DNA from: Nemophila menziesii
Taxonomy: Eukaryota; Streptophyta; Magnoliopsida; Boraginales; Hydrophyllaceae
Length of the DNA: 64,000 nt
Direction of reading: 5' to 3'
Assembly: GCA_029959085.1 (NCBI GenBank)
Contig: JARWIR010000016.1
Location: 4,633,441 to 4,697,440 of the forward strand
Below are positions 32,334 to 45,823 of the stretch, one piece after another. Every line of letters begins with the position of its first letter. Within the stretch, counting starts at the first letter, position 1. The notes beneath the pieces were generated by a model. The model did not search any database. It saw nothing but the letters and a program-made list of their open reading frames with translations, and was not told where the DNA came from. A program made the translations under genes and the position numbers.

Positions 32334-32694
32334 GTTACAAAGCCTGGAATCGTTGGTATAGGGGCTGGATCGGTGTTGCAGGCTTCTGGAAATCAATAGA
32401 ACGCCTCGCTTGTTGGTACAAGGACTGGAACGAAGTGGGAGGCTCCTGGAAATCATGACAGCAGCTCGCCTAGAGGCTGGAATGGCATCAGAAGTTTCTC
32501 TGGGGAAGAATGAAAGTCGTTCACCTGGGATACAACTAAACGCAGCGATACTGAACCAGCTGGAACAAAATGATGCTGAACTGCAGCAACCCAGCAAACT
32601 GTGGTGGAATAAGCACTAGCAGCTAAAAATGTAGTTCAGGGGTTGAAGTTGAGATTGATTATTGCGTCAGCGGTGTGGGAGGTATGGATGGATC
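32334..32694. repeat. GC-richer segment with 60-bp internal repeat
   Basis: This segment is less AT-rich than its surroundings. It holds two imperfect copies of about 60 bp (from ggtataggggctggatcgg and from ggtacaaggactggaacga), each containing aggct.ctggaaatca. A plus-strand frame of 69 codons (32410-32619) and a minus-strand frame of 122 codons (32229-32597) overlap, and neither has a known motif. It lies only at the end of each unit, immediately before the next unit starts, and is nearly identical at 62572-62934. Confidence 0.5.
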
Positions 32695-33640
32695 AAAACG
32701 ATATCATAATATGGGAAATGGGGATAATAAATTGGCTCCGGGAAATTGCCTAAACAATTTGAAGAGTGGGCTCGGGATTGTGTTCGAGCATGAAGTGATG
32801 AACTAAAGGAAAGATTAATAGTCTCGTAAAAAATTATGCTAGTCTAGTGGACGAAACCAACGGTCGAGGTTAAACTAAATGTCAATGGGTCTTTTGGTGA
32901 AACAGCGGACATCAGAGGGGTCTTTAGAGACGGTAACGTATTTATGCTTCATAGAGTGTTGTTATATTGTGTTGAGTTAAATATGTTATTATTCAGACTT
33001 AGAATGGTCGTTGAACATGGATATGGGATATTTTCTGTCGAAACAAATTAGTGTGAATTGCATGCTATACTGAAGAGCGGTGAAAATTTTGTGATTCATA
33101 TCGATGCAACACTTGGATCGTGTAAAAGATATATTGGTGAGTTATGAGAGTTTTTGTACGATCAAAGATTGTTATGGATATATAGAGATTTGTGGAAAAA
33201 TATGATTGGTAAGATTCTAATTTATTCCAATATTGCCTCCTGTAAACTGAATCTTCTCTAGGTTCCCAAAGTTTCAACATTATTCTTGAAAGCAGGACTT
33301 TCAAGGGGTTTTGTGAAGATGTCTACAAGTAGTTTCTTTACTTTTGCAATACTCAAAATGGATTTCTCATATATGAACAAATTCCATTAGTAAATGAAAG
33401 CGTAGTCGAATATGTTTTGTTCTTCCATGAAGGACTAGATCTTTTGATAGAAATAGTCGAGCTATTATCACAAAATAGAGTTGTAAGTTCATGTTTCTTG
33501 AAGTTCAGACTTTCAATAATTTCCCTTAACCACATGATGTGACATCCAGGCGAACAAGCTGCGATATACTCGTAGAAAGGGATACAATTGGTTGCTTCTT
33601 TGAACACCATGAAATCACCCCACTTCCAGGAGCAAAGGCT
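32695..33640 (-). mobile_element. Ty1/copia 3'-end relic (unit 2)
   Basis: Copy of 1226-2165. The RNase H frame at 33610-33353 keeps AACSPGCHIMWLREIIESLN and FCDNSSTIS. A 2-bp deletion (tttgatag against tttgagatag) then shifts the frame, which is a unit 2-specific lesion. The copy at 63850-63605 does not have it. Confidence 0.75.
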
Positions 33641-34576
33641 ACTTAGTTGGGTTTTAGATATTTTTTAATACACATTAGTGCTAGAAAGAAGGATGGAGAA
33701 ATAAACGATTGGTTTAATAGGAATGTTAATTTAAAATAGGAGCAATGGGTACTTGATTTTTATGAATAGGCATGGGATATGTAGGGAAGTTTTACTTGAT
33801 AAATATTTAAGTATAAGTTTAGAAGTAATATAGAGATTTGTGAAATGCACTGTTTAATATATGAGTCTAGAAAAAGATAGCATGAAACCCTTCATTGTTT
33901 GACAAAAAGGAAGATCGATGGTAGGTAATTTTTATTGATCTCAAAGAGGGCAGACAATACGGTTATAGATTCTTTAAGACTAGTGATAAGTCAATATATA
34001 ACACCTATACTTGGTGTAGTTGAAGAGGTTTCAATAACTCTAGACATAGATATATCATTGTAATCCGAAAGAAGAGTCTAATTAGTGGAAGGGGAGTACT
34101 CCTTCCGGGGTAAGTATTTCGCTTACCCAAGGAAGAATGTATCACAACATATAAAGTACACTTTTTAATGGAAAATTTCCAATTAACTTATCCTACACAT
34201 CAATATTCTAGTTATATTGCGCCTCGTAAAGGCATATCACGCACCCGTTTGGCAACAATAAATACCCTCTATAGAACAGAATCGACACACTCTTAATACT
34301 CTATAAACTCCCTCTATTACTCTCATAAAACATTAATGTGTTTATTATACAACAGACTAACATCTCCATAGTTCCTTGATTTAATGTCCAGTTTCAGTAA
34401 GGCTTGGAGAACCAAGTAGGTCTACGGGTGAAAGTTATAAAGTTAGCTCATGTTTAAATCCTCGGTGTTTGAAGATAAATCTTTTCGAAAATGATCAAGA
34501 TGAAGGTACACGGATATTAACACTTCCCCCGTTCAATTTACCCACCCTAATCTCTGATATTTTTCTGCATGTACAT

Positions 34577-34578
<2 letters not shown>
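33641..34578. other. Spacer without recognised gene (unit 2)
   Basis: Copy of 2166-3105 with few changes. I see nothing recognisable in it. Confidence 0.4.

Positions 34579-34646
<68 letters not shown>
34579..34646. repeat. (TA)n microsatellite (unit 2)
   Basis: A longer version of the run at 3108-3162, bordered by the same gtacatgttta at the left. Confidence 0.95.
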
Positions 34647-34652
<6 letters not shown>

Positions 34653-34734
34653 TTGTTTTCCTCGTTGGACTATGTTATCAAATAAAGTGTGATTATGACC
34701 ATGATTTTTTGTGCTCAATCATCTAGCGCTGTTT

Positions 34735-37700
34735 GTAAATGGCTCCAAGAAGTTGGTGCTCGAGCCTCTGCTACCTTGATCTTAAAGAAGGTTTTACGTT
34801 TATTCCACAAGTTATGATTTGCTTCTTCAACTTTGCTGGTTTTCTCCATTGATGGAGGCAGTGAACTTCTTGTTTCGTGCAAATAAATTAACATATCCCT
34901 AATTTGTTAAAACCTTCCCAAATTCCCCCTGATCATGTACTTTTATCATTGCTTCGTGGCTTGCTTGTTTGGCCATCTTATCTGCCCTTGTGTTGAGACT
35001 TCTCTCGAATATCTTCGAAGATTATACTTGTTGTTTCTTTAGCCATATTTTTTTTCTCACCACAGGCTTGATCTTTCAACTGGCCGCCTACGCCTACTTA
35101 ATACCTTGAATAATTTCAAGATTATCTGAGAAAATAGTAATTTTTTCTTTTTACAAATTTCCTGCGTCTCAATAATAGCTTGCACTTCACCTTCAATGAT
35201 GGTATCACACCACTACCAATGCATGTAGGGTTATATCGAAAACTAAATGAAGCATCACAGAAAAATGCGATGTTTGTTTAAAATTCCACACTCGTAACTA
35301 TAGGCATTAGTATATTAGAATTTATATTAGAATCCCCAATATAATTAATCCAATTTTGTCTAAAGAATTCACGAATGTTAATGTCATACCTTGATAACTT
35401 CGTCGCTCCGGATTTCTTTATTGTTATGTTTACTTTTTTCATTTTTTCTTTCCAAATATTTCGAATCATTAATATATGTTTTGATGACTCTTTTGTACCA
35501 TCCACCATTTGTATATGTCTGAATGAACTCACTAATCCAATATCCCAGCAGTCGATGTTCATCCTCTTAAATCCTTATTTGTAAAGTCGATTCTGCCCAA
35601 ATTTGCATACATACTCTGTATTTCAAAATGAGATGTTCAATTGTTTCACTATCCAAACGGAATCATTCACATTCTCCATCAACGTCACTTTTTTGTCTTT
35701 CTAGATTTCTTCCCGTTGGTACCGCATTGTTACTCGCTTTCCAGATGTGCTTTAGTATGAATGTTTTCCTTCCAAATCATTCTCCATTTTATTGAATTAG
35801 CGTCTTTACTAATATTGATCTTTGTGGTTCTTCAAAAGTAGTATTTTCTGGTAAAATTTTGTATCCAGGTTTTTTGGTGTACTCTCCCTCCTTTGAATGT
35901 GGCCATATAAAAATGTAGTTTTCCTTAGTTTGTAGTAACTTTTTCCTTGTGATAATCGGTATGACTGTTTTAGGAAATACATATTATTTATGATCTTTAT
36001 ATAGCATGTTTTCCATTATTCACACACTTTAGCATTCTCTTGACTTCTCCAATTTTCATGAGGTCTCTAACCATTTATTCGTCCATATATTGATAGTTTC
36101 CTCGTTTCTAAGCTGGTAAATTCTATTTTGTCTCAATTTGACGTTCATAAATGTTGATTTCAGAAAGTAGATACCTTTTAATAATCTAGCCGCCAGGGAT
36201 TCATGGTTGCTCATAATTTTCCATGCCTGTGTTGCTAAGAGTGTAGTATTCATTCTTGTAAAATCTTGAAATCCCATACCACCTAATAATTTACTAACAA
36301 CTAGTTTGTTCCACGCCATCCAATGAATTATATTCCTCTCTCAAGAGTTTTACCAGAAGTTAGAAATAGTTGAAATCAAATTATTACAAAACATAACTAG
36401 GAAGGAAAAGATAGATATTGTGTAAACTGGAATAACTTGAAAAACGACTTTCATTAGAAATTTCCCTCCCCCCATCCCGTTAACAACATGGATTTCCATC
36501 CATAAGTTTTTTTTTGAAAATCTTCTCTGCTATCCAATTTACATAATAGGATCCCAAGATATTTCTCGAGGTCTTTTTTACCATCAACTTGTAATTGTTC
36601 ACAAATATTCATTCTTAAAACTGCTGGCATGTCTCTACTATAGTATATCGATGATATTTTGAGTTTAAACCTTTGTTCTGATCCTGCATATTATGTACTA
36701 AGACATTGCTTGAAATAACTAATTTTATTCTCCCTTAAAGTTAGAAAATAAAGAATCATCCGCAAAAAAAGGATGAGAAATTATTGTGTAATTTCTAGTA
36801 ATTTGAATTCCCGTAATGAGTTTTTGAGATACCTTCTGATCAATAAGTTCAATTAAAGCTTCTGCCATTAGAGAGAACAAAAATGGTGACAAGGGATCCC
36901 CTTGTCTAAGTCCCCTATTAGGTGTAAATTTTTCTATTTTATCTCCATTAAAATTTAATTGAAAAGACATAGATGAGATACAATTTTTTATCCAAAATAT
37001 CCATTTAGCAATAAAGCCTAATATTTTTAAACCAAAACAAAAAAATCTCATCATACTTGGTCATAGATTTTTGCCATATCAATTTTTATTGTTAACATGT
37101 GTTCCGGATTTTTTCTTTTCGTTTTCATAAAGAAGTCAATTTCTTGTGTTAGCAGTATATTGTCCTGGATAGCTCTTCCTGTGATAAAAGATGATTTTGT
37201 TTGTGAGACAATTGAGTCAATGTATTCATGTAATCTGTTAGCTAAAATTCAATAATTTTGTATCAAACATTAACACATAATATATGTATATAATCTCCCA
37301 CCTATTCCAAAATTTCATCTTTGGAAATCCAATTAATTAATGTATCGTTAAGGGAATCCAAAGAAATATTATTATCAAAAAAATCTTGAACCATTAAAAT
37401 CACATCCATTTTAATAATATCCCAATAATCTTAATAGAACTTACCATTTAACCCATCCGGTCCCGGTGCTTTGCTTGGTGAGATGTTAGACAGCTTTTTG
37501 GATTTTTTCCATCGATGGTGGTTTAGTTAATTCTTTATTCACATCTTCTGTATCTTTAATTTATACTCCTTCCATGGACCTTTACATGTCATTGTTGTTC
37601 TTTTCTTCAAATAAATTTTTATTATGACTTTGGAAACAATTACATACTTTGAATTTCCTCTCTCCGATCATCGTTGATATCCTTAATCTTCAGTATTCTA

Positions 37701-39610
37701 TTCATAATCCTTCTTTGAATAGTTGAAATATGAAAAAAATTATCCCCACACTTTATCCATATCATTCTTGATCTATCCGACCAATATATTTCTTCATTTT
37801 TATAAGTTTTCTTGATTTCTTCTTGAATTTGTTTCTCTTCTTATTTTTTTTTTCTATGGGGTCCGTATTTGAAATTTACAATAATCTATCCTTAAGTGAC
37901 TCAATCTTCTTTTCATTATTTTAAAGGTCCTCCGGCTACATTTGTTTAAACGATTAATTGTAACGTCTATTTTATCCACAAAATTGGGTAAAGAAATCTC
38001 TTCCCCAGGAACTCCCCGAGTATCTTGAATTACTTGGTGATATTTTTCATGATCTATCCAATGAGATTCAAATATAAACCATTTATGGATGTGTCTCATA
38101 TTATAATCATGTTGTAAAATTAATGAAGAATGATTTGATCTAGTTGTCAGTGGAGCAAAAACTTGCATGTTATGAAATCTGTTAATCCAATCATTAGATG
38201 AAAATGCCTAATCAAGTTTTATGTTGACAAGTTTAGCATTATTACGTTTGTTAGTCCAGGTATAAAAGCACCCAAAGACAAAATTTCAACAAGACCGTTA
38301 TTAGAGATGAACTTACAAAACTTATAATTACATTTGTAATTAGGAGGCGTATTACTATATTTTACATGGTTCATCAATATTATCTTTCCAAATAGAAATT
38401 TCCTTCTAAAGATTAATCTGATCCTCAAAATTTTTAGGCGCGTAAATGCACACGATATAATACAAAAAAATTAAAATTATTAATAAGCGAGATTACATAA
38501 TGGTGAGTAGACAAAGTAACGTCGAGGCTAATATATGCCTGCCAGATGACCAAAACACATCCCAAATTGAAAGCATTACCTAATGGATCCCTAATATAAT
38601 AATTAGTATACCTACAATGTTTTAACACTCCAAAAGAGTCCTTATTTACAAAGCATTGTCTCAAAGAAACAAGTTATACCTGACTTAAATTTACTTAAAA
38701 CGGACTTAACACTAGATATTTCAAGGGAGCCCGAATCCCTTGACAATTCCACACACATGTACTCATTTCTTTCCTACGACTTCTCTTACAGGGCGGTCGC
38801 ATCCCTTCTTACCAATCTTACCCTTACTCCTTTTAACTAACCCAAATATAGATCTATCTTTACACTATACAAGTCGATTCTTTTCATCACTAGAAGTGTC
38901 TTTTCTCCCTAAGTGGAGATCATTAACATCACCACTAAACACGTTAAGAGGATCTTCCTCTTTTGGGTCTTAGTCAGACTCATCATCAGAGATATGTTCT
39001 CCCTCATTTCCAAAATCAAGTAATTCATTATCAGAAAGATCAAGCAATCATTCGCTACTATCTGTGTCTTCACTATTGTTTTCATCTTTGTCACTTCCAA
39101 TCATTTTTTCTTCAATATGTAACCCATTAACCATAAACACTTTCTCATTCGTCTTTTTTTGCTTGTTAGTCCCTTTCATTTTACTCATAAACTCTATGCA
39201 CCTATTCTAAGCACCTTGGTTATCCAAATTGATGATACCACCTCTCGTGTCATCAACATATTGTTTGTTCTCAACAACTTTACCACTAAACCTATTTTTC
39301 CCATGACTCAAATTCGAAACCCAGTTAGTTGAGACCAACATTAAACACACTCTACCCTCTCCAATACCTAGAATCTTGACCTTTTTAGCCCTTTCTACCC
39401 CTATACCGTCCTTGTTCGAGTCTATATCAGCAACTTTCAACAAATAGAGCTCAACAGCTTCTTGAATTCTTTCATTTAATAACCCTGATACATGAAAATT
39501 TCTACCTTCATCACCATCAAGAATCGATCCAAATAATCCTTGGGCTAATACCCTTGTTTCTATATTTACTACGAAAGTTGAATTTGTTGTCATAACTGAC
39601 CACTTCAAGG
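34735..39610 (-). mobile_element. Degenerate L1-type LINE with RNase H (unit 2)
   Basis: Copy of 3240-8110. The RT core is at 37054-36725 with GLRQGDPLSPFLF; the box reads FADDSLF preceded by PFF where unit 1 has PLF. The zf-RVT part is at 36319-36056. The endonuclease end FIFESHWIDHEKYHQVIQ (near 38070) is in a longer open stretch here (38168-37854) than in unit 1. Stops and frameshifts elsewhere match unit 1. Confidence 0.85.
39207..39608 (-). pseudogene. ORF1-like N-terminal LINE fragment, 133 codons
   Basis: An open minus-strand stretch beginning MKWSVMTTNSTFVVNIETRV, with a charged middle (DIDSNKDGIGVERAKK) and ending NLDNQGA. It lies upstream of the LINE endonuclease, where plant LINEs have ORF1 or a charged linker, but I see no zinc knuckle or RNA-binding motif. 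In unit 1 the codon after DEG is TGA (near 8000), so only 78 codons remain open there (7939-7703). The assignment to the LINE is by position. Confidence 0.45.
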
Positions 39611-39884
39611 AAGCTACCTAGTTGCATGGTTTGGTTTGCTAAAATAAGTTGGATTGGTATGTTCAATTGCAACTATATTCTCTAATCGTTAATCTTTATT
39701 TTGGTAAGTAAAAAATTTATATCTCATCAATAAACCAAACATGTTGATGTAAAGTTTTATTTTATCAAGTTATGAGTTTTTTATGGTAGAATTAGAACTT
39801 ATTTAGGAATGTTTTTTAAAGCACTTAAAGTGCTTCCAAACTTCAAAGAATAATTCAGAAAAAGGACTAATTATGGCTTCTAAC

Positions 39885-40282
39885 AAACACCTTCGATAAT
39901 TTTAGATTTCAAGATATTTTTTATTGTTTATTAAAAAGTATTTTTAATTTTAAAATAAACAATCTTAAATGGGGTTTAAGACTTTTGAAAATACCAAATG
40001 AGGATAATCCTTTTGATATGGGTAATTTAAACATTAGAAAATTCTTCCGTTGAATGATATTATACCAATTATATTAATACCATATTTCATGATTTAAACT
40101 TTGTAAAAATATCCAATATTAGATGGAAGTCTTATCCACTGAACATGAAAATTCTTCGATCCAATATTGGATGGACCAAGGACATATGGCCCATGTTTAT
40201 AGAATTCCATAAACTAATTTGTAGCTTGTTATTATATGATTTATATATTGGACCATCCAATTATGAATGAAAGTCTTACCCA
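39885..40282. repeat. Single R repeat and two MITE remnants (unit 2)
   Basis: One copy of the 212-bp repeat that flanks the long-TIR element in unit 1, followed by both palindromic MITE remnants. Its internal bases match the right-hand unit 1 copy (for example acttttgaaaatacc and ttcttccgttgaat), while its left flank matches the left side. Confidence 0.75.
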
Positions 40283-40327
40283 TTGAACCTTACTCAAAAA
40301 AACGGAATTGTTTGTTGTGATTGTCTT

Positions 40328-40511
40328 ATTGACGTGGTTTCATCTCAACTCTTGATAATGAAATCAAATATACGGATTAGATTGAAGACCTAGAAATGGC
40401 ATATAAATATACTTTTTTCCTCGTATTCTTCTTTTCTCTCATCTTTTTCGTATTCTTCTTTTCTCTCATCTTTTTCAAAATACTTTCTCTTATACGCCGG
40501 TTTAGGGTTTT
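40328..40511 (+). promoter_or_regulatory. Promoter-like block (unit 2) with 27-bp duplication
   Basis: GACGTGG, ATATAAATAT (40401-40410) and TTTAGGGTTTT (40501-40511) match the block at 10432-10585. A 27-bp segment starting cgtattcttcttttctctca is perfectly duplicated in tandem (40422-40448 and 40449-40475), moving the telo-box 27 bp further from the TATA box than in unit 1. Confidence 0.5.
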
Positions 40512-41836
40512 GATATTCTAACACATTTTCTTAGTAAATTTTTTTATGTATTGTTCATGAGACTTTGTAACCTCTCTCATATAATGCAGCTATCTACTTT
40601 CATTAAAAAACGACTAGAATTAGCCAGTTTATTGGTAAATTTAGATAAATCTTGTATTTTATTTACTTAAGCATAAACTTTAATTTCTTATATTTCTTAT
40701 TTTTTAACTTATCTAGTTGACTTTTGCCTTTATCTAATCAAAGAAAAGTTTTTTCTTTTTTTTTAAATTAATCTTATTTTATTTGAAATAGTTAATTTGT
40801 TGATTTGTTTTAGTTTAAATCTTTTAGTCACTTTTTATTTGTTGTTGAATTCTTTTTTGTTATATAAATTTCTAATTACTTGAAGTTTCTTTTTTAGTTA
40901 ATTTTTTTACATTTTTGTTTTTTCAGTTGACAGGTTTATTTATTATATTATACAGATCGTTGATCATAACATTTCATTAAAGAAAAATATTACAGGCAAT
41001 TGTTCCGGTAAGTCTGGCTCCTTCTGATACTAATAGACCCAAGTTATGTATTAATTGACTCTGATGTATAGACCATTATATATAGCTGAAGCCCTGTGTT
41101 TTAATTAATCCTTGTTGTAGTTAATCGAGTGAAGATGAAAGGCAGGCCTCATGAAAGATAACTTTGTGACTTAGTTGTGTTAGTAGTATATATGGATATC
41201 CTGGCTTTTATTGGACTGAACTTTTATATTTAGTGCTCGTGTGCATACATGTTTCTTTTTTTTTCTTTATCAAGTCAAGTTTGTTTATCAGCGTTTACTA
41301 TGGTTCAGAGGATATAACTACAAGTTTGTTAGTTTTTTCAAAATAAAACTATTGTAGGTTCAATTATTAGAATAGAAAATTTGGACCTGCAAGGACACAA
41401 ATATGTTAGGCTGATTTGTAGATTTCAGTACTCTATAGTCATATCCATCTCATATTTAGCTTGGAGCTAATTTTAGAGTCTTCTACCCCAATAAAAGGCC
41501 AAACTATTTATATTTGATACTTTGTATCCCCAATGTTGAAAACTCACAAAGTAAGTTAAAATCTTTTACAATTTATATGTCCTCTCGTTTTTTGTAAAAC
41601 CGGTTCAACAATTATGTTGAAAGACGAAAAACTCCTAAACATTGGTCCGCAACACACCCCTTGTGGGCCTCACAGTGGGGCCAAGTGGATCGCATTGGAG
41701 TTTTTTCCTTTAAAAGATGGTGGCAAATAATCTTAGAATCGAAAAATAAATTTATTAACTGGGGAAAGATTTTACGTGCTTTGTTTTCTCTAGTTACAAC
41801 AACTTATTGATTTTTTTTTTGTGCGAGAGTGCAGGA

Positions 41837-41992
41837 ATGGGAACTCAAATAGAGTATAAAAGCTACTTGTCAGAGTATAATCCCATGAGAGACCTTAACG
41901 ATGATTCCAACAGTAATAGCTGGCCAATAATTAACAAGTTTTGTGCCTCGAGATATAGCAGAAGCTTATCCATTTTGAGAATTTTCCGGTGA
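41837..41992 (+). pseudogene. DUF863-like N-terminal exon (unit 2)
   Basis: Identical in translation to 11966-12121: starts MGTQIEYKSYLSEYNP, then MRDLNDDSNSNSWP, and ends in TGA after the deletion of MORC-type exon sequence. The acceptor gcag (41831-41834) is retained. Confidence 0.45.
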
Positions 41993-42790
41993 AGGTAGTT
42001 AAAATTTCTTGTTTCTTAAAATCCTTATTGCTTTCTTATCAATTGGCATAATGAGTCTGAGAACATTTCTATCTGTTGGGGTGAAGTGAGATTAAGTTCA
42101 AATTATGTAGTGCATTCAAGCTTTACAGAGGACCAAATGACTAATTTCCATTATTTGACAGAAAAAAGGTGGTTGGACATGGCATTTCAACAAAGGAGAA
42201 CTTTCTTTGTAATTAATTTGGTAAGTCTTACAATGACATGTATTTAGATGTAAATCTTTTTGTGGATGCCATCTTTGTTGCACTACTATATTTAGGAAAA
42301 TTCTAATTTCTTATCGGCTTATGATTCTACAGAGAGGAAGGACTAAACATCCAGTTATTTAAAGGAGGAGGCAGAGGCACTTATTTGAACTTATTTGTAA
42401 AAATTCTGTGGAATCTACTTTATTGAACATTCAATGCACAAACAACAGTTTTAGCAGTGTAACTTGAATTTGCAAACGAATTAATTTATGTTGTTTTCAC
42501 GAGGCCTATAGGCATTCTATTGTTACATTGTATCTGTATTGAAATATCTATTATTTTTTTTCTATTTGGTGTTGTAAATGTTCTTTTAACTCTTAAATTG
42601 ATGAAGATTGATTAACTTTTTTTGCTCTTGGTTAGCTTGTCAAAATAGGCTACCTACTAGTTTGTGTTTTCTGTATATTAATCATTATCCTATCTTTGTG
42701 TCTAGAAATCGAGTTTAAACTTAATAATTACTTACCTTTACATACCCTCCAACTTAAATGCAGCTATGTCTGCCTCTCGGCAAACCTCCA
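41993..42790 (+). pseudogene. Tail exons of the diverged module, unit 2
   Basis: Copy of 12122-12930, with the conserved EDQMTNFHYLTEKRWLDMAF exon followed by GTAAGT. Confidence 0.4.
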
Positions 42791-43734
42791 TACCCTTAGC
42801 CTCCTAAAAGTCGCATAAATCTTAATCCTAATCAAATGTGGGTGAAAAACCTGCCTCCTTAAGTTTCGCGAAATAACGCACAGTACTGGATAGATCAAGG
42901 AAGCAATCAGAACCCTCCATTTTCCCATATAACAGCCATCACATCTTTGATATTTTTCCTCAGAAAACTGACTCTGAGAACACCGGATGATACTTGGATG
43001 CACCAGATTTTCTAAACCAATCATATAATGTAGGCAAGCTTTCATTAAAGCTGTGCAGTCTTGCTGTAATCCGTTCTTTCGGAAAGTTCTTCTAATAAGT
43101 CCAACACAAGCACGGATTTATCTTCTTTTTCGTGAAGGCTTTTGATCTCTCCGGGGTAAACCCATCAGGTGAGTCGGATTCTTGTACACTTGTTTTAATA
43201 TGCCTTGCCTTGATATTGATCTGCGGACATTCTTTGACATGGGTAGCCCCAAAAAAACTAATCATGTACGGTAATGGAAATGTTAAAAGGCCTTTCCTTA
43301 CCTACTTTCCCTGATTTTTGATGTATTCTCACCTTGAGAAGTGACAAAACAGTCTCGGTTTCATCTTAATCCCAACTAATTTTTCCATAAGCATCATCAA
43401 AATCTTCTTCTTCTTGGTATACATTTTCATTCTCAGTAATGCTAATTTTGTCCTCTTTTTTGGTTATAAAAGGGTTAGAGACAAAGCCTGGTAGCTCAGT
43501 AGGAAGCTTGGGTCGCCTTGGAAAACGAAGGTTCTTCGTAAGTCTGCTGAAAAGTTTAGTTAGATGCACCAAAGCTACTGTTTTTTGCTTCCTTGTACAG
43601 CATGATACGTTGTAGGGTAGAGTAAAATCACCGTTGAGTTGTGTAAAAATAGAAAGGTATTCAGCTAAGAAACAAAGGGATTCCCTCATGCTGCGAAGTG
43701 TCATTTTGTAGAATCTACTTTTTCTCCTCAACAT
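42764..43734 (-). pseudogene. Gene relic E (unit 2)
   Basis: Copy of 12895-13864. The main frame (43734-43366, 122 codons) stops earlier because the codon after GKISWD is TAA here (CAA in unit 1). NKVS has become YNVS. Otherwise the exon pieces and apparent donors are the same. Family unknown. Confidence 0.5.
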
Positions 43735-43740
43735 TTAATC

Positions 43741-45823
43741 GAGCAGGTGGAGGATGTCACGTGAGTTGCTTTTTAATTGTGGGGTCAATTACAATTGTTC
43801 ACTCTTTGAAATTCAAATAAGAGAAGCATACATTGTTACAAAATATCAAATCCTAATTACATCTACATTCCACCTTTAGGTTGAGTTGCATGGTAATTTT
43901 TTAAGGGTTTTCATTAGTTTGTTCAGAATAAATGGAATGCAAATCAAAGGGATATAGGTGATAGTATCTCGGTCATGAATATTTGCGAACAGACAATGTA
44001 TCTGGTGATATTAATAGGCGGAAACGGCTATAGTTAGGCAGGATTTGGGATACTAAATTGGTACTCCAAAGATCGTATAATTCTTTCATTGTTTTTAGAT
44101 TTGAAAAATGTTTGAGGTTCGAGTATCTAAGCGTATCAGAAAGGAATAGCTCATGTGGTTTCAACTTTCGAAGGATAATTGGATTCCACCAGGCGATAGG
44201 TATACCTAGGTGTATGATATCATCATCTTAAAATGGAAATCTCAAAAGATCAGACAATTGAGGGTTTCAGATGATAATTGGGTTGCCGCGGATGAGGAGA
44301 AGAAAATATTAGTTCGGAATTTTGTGAGCAATTGTACTCGGTGTATGCGTTCTCGCTTTGTTAGGAGTCGTCAAGGATGCTAATGATGGGAGAATTTTGA
44401 GGTGGGGCACATGTGGATGTCATAACTAATCTAAAGTATGTCGTAACAACTATTGGAAGAATTGATTTATTCTTGGATGGATTGTTTCTTCCTCGACCAT
44501 CAAGTGGTTGGTACATACAAGTGATTTTGGGCAAGCGGGGTGATGCTAGACATTGGGAGGAGATTGAATATTGTCTCTCTGAGGACCTCCAATTATTGAG
44601 AGCAGGTGTTTGGTGCGACGAGTGGTGGTGCCTCTATCTTTGCTTGTCTTTACAAATCTAGCCTGGGCCTAGTTTTATCAGTGGTTTCACAATAGGTTCG
44701 GAACTTTTGTACCCACAAACGGCGTCGATTGGTAGAGTGTGAAATAACCGACCAATAGAAATATATGAACAATGTAACTTTGGTGTATGTTGTGGTAATA
44801 TTTGAGTTAAAAATGCCTTCGGCTAAGAGTAATGACCTAAAATCAGATAAGGATCAGGACTTCAAGGGGGTTTTCCTCCGATAGCACTCCAACCTCAAAT
44901 TAATATTAACCGAAAAAACATATATAGAGTTGAATCCAACTATAATAATATGAGCAGTAAAAATATGAGTGATACCTCTTTAGTCACATGGCATGAGTAT
45001 TTATCAATAAAGAAACTTAATATACCTGGTTGTTTTTTGTCGTATTCCACTAGAGAAAATTCAAGAGCTAATATCTTTGATCGCATGGCGAAATAGGACA
45101 TATTTCCTCAAACTCTGTTCAAAAACTTGTTGAGCTCGGCGGATATGATCGTCACACTCAGTGGAGCTATCTATCAATAAGTAATGGGATATGTGAATTC
45201 TACTGAATAGCTTTCTTGTTCTTTACTTTGAAAGATTATTTTGGTTGTGTAATTTCCCTTGGAAAGCCTGTTCTTTGAAGTTGATTTTAGCTTTTGTGTA
45301 ATTGCCTTTGGGAAAGCCTTTTCTTGGGATGATCAGATTATTTGGCTCAATCAAAAAGGATAAGGGAAGATCAATGAGTGCACTATGTATATTTGGTTGA
45401 CTTTTACAGCTACTTTTACTGAATTTGGAGAAGAAAAATAATGGGAAGTGTTTTAAGGGACATATACCATCACTGTGTTTTAAGAGCTTTAGGAATAATG
45501 AAGATCTTTCTCTCAAATGGAATTTTGCAATAGTATATACAGACATAAAACCTCGCCTCTAGTGTCAATAATATCCTCTTTGGTATTAGGGAATGCACTT
45601 TGTGGTGTGCAAAGAGACAACTGAACTGAATTGTTTCAGCCTTGTTCGCGCTTATTTTTTTTCTATTCTCATAAAGACACTTAATCCCATAACAATTAAA
45701 TAGCATAAATACGAGGAAAAATATCCTAAACATAAAAATCATCCTATCTCTGTCTAGAAAACGGAAGTAAAAACTTAATAATTGTCCTATCTCTATATCT
45801 AGAAAACAAAACAAACACATCAA
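43741..45823. other. Spacer between relic E and PAT (unit 2)
   Basis: Copy of 13877-15940 with small indels, for example a 14-bp extra stretch near 44812. No recognised gene. Confidence 0.4.

Larger units (their letters stand above)
1226..32694. repeat. Tandem unit 1 of a roughly 30-kb array
   Basis: The sequence starting at 1226 (aacgatatcataatatggg) recurs at about 32695 and again at about 62935. From there the three stretches align continuously in the same orientation. Unit 1 is 31469 bp long. Within it, bases 23206-25640 and 29115-31310 are themselves near copies, and 8118-12930 is an older, more diverged version of the same module. Shared lesions in the PAT, SDR and Copia relics show that these genes were broken before the unit duplicated. 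Confidence 0.92.

Noticed and set aside
32229..32619. Overlapping 122-codon minus and 69-codon plus frames in the GC-richer junction segment
   Set aside because: Open frames on both strands follow from the base composition and the 60-bp repeat. No family recognised, so not called as genes.
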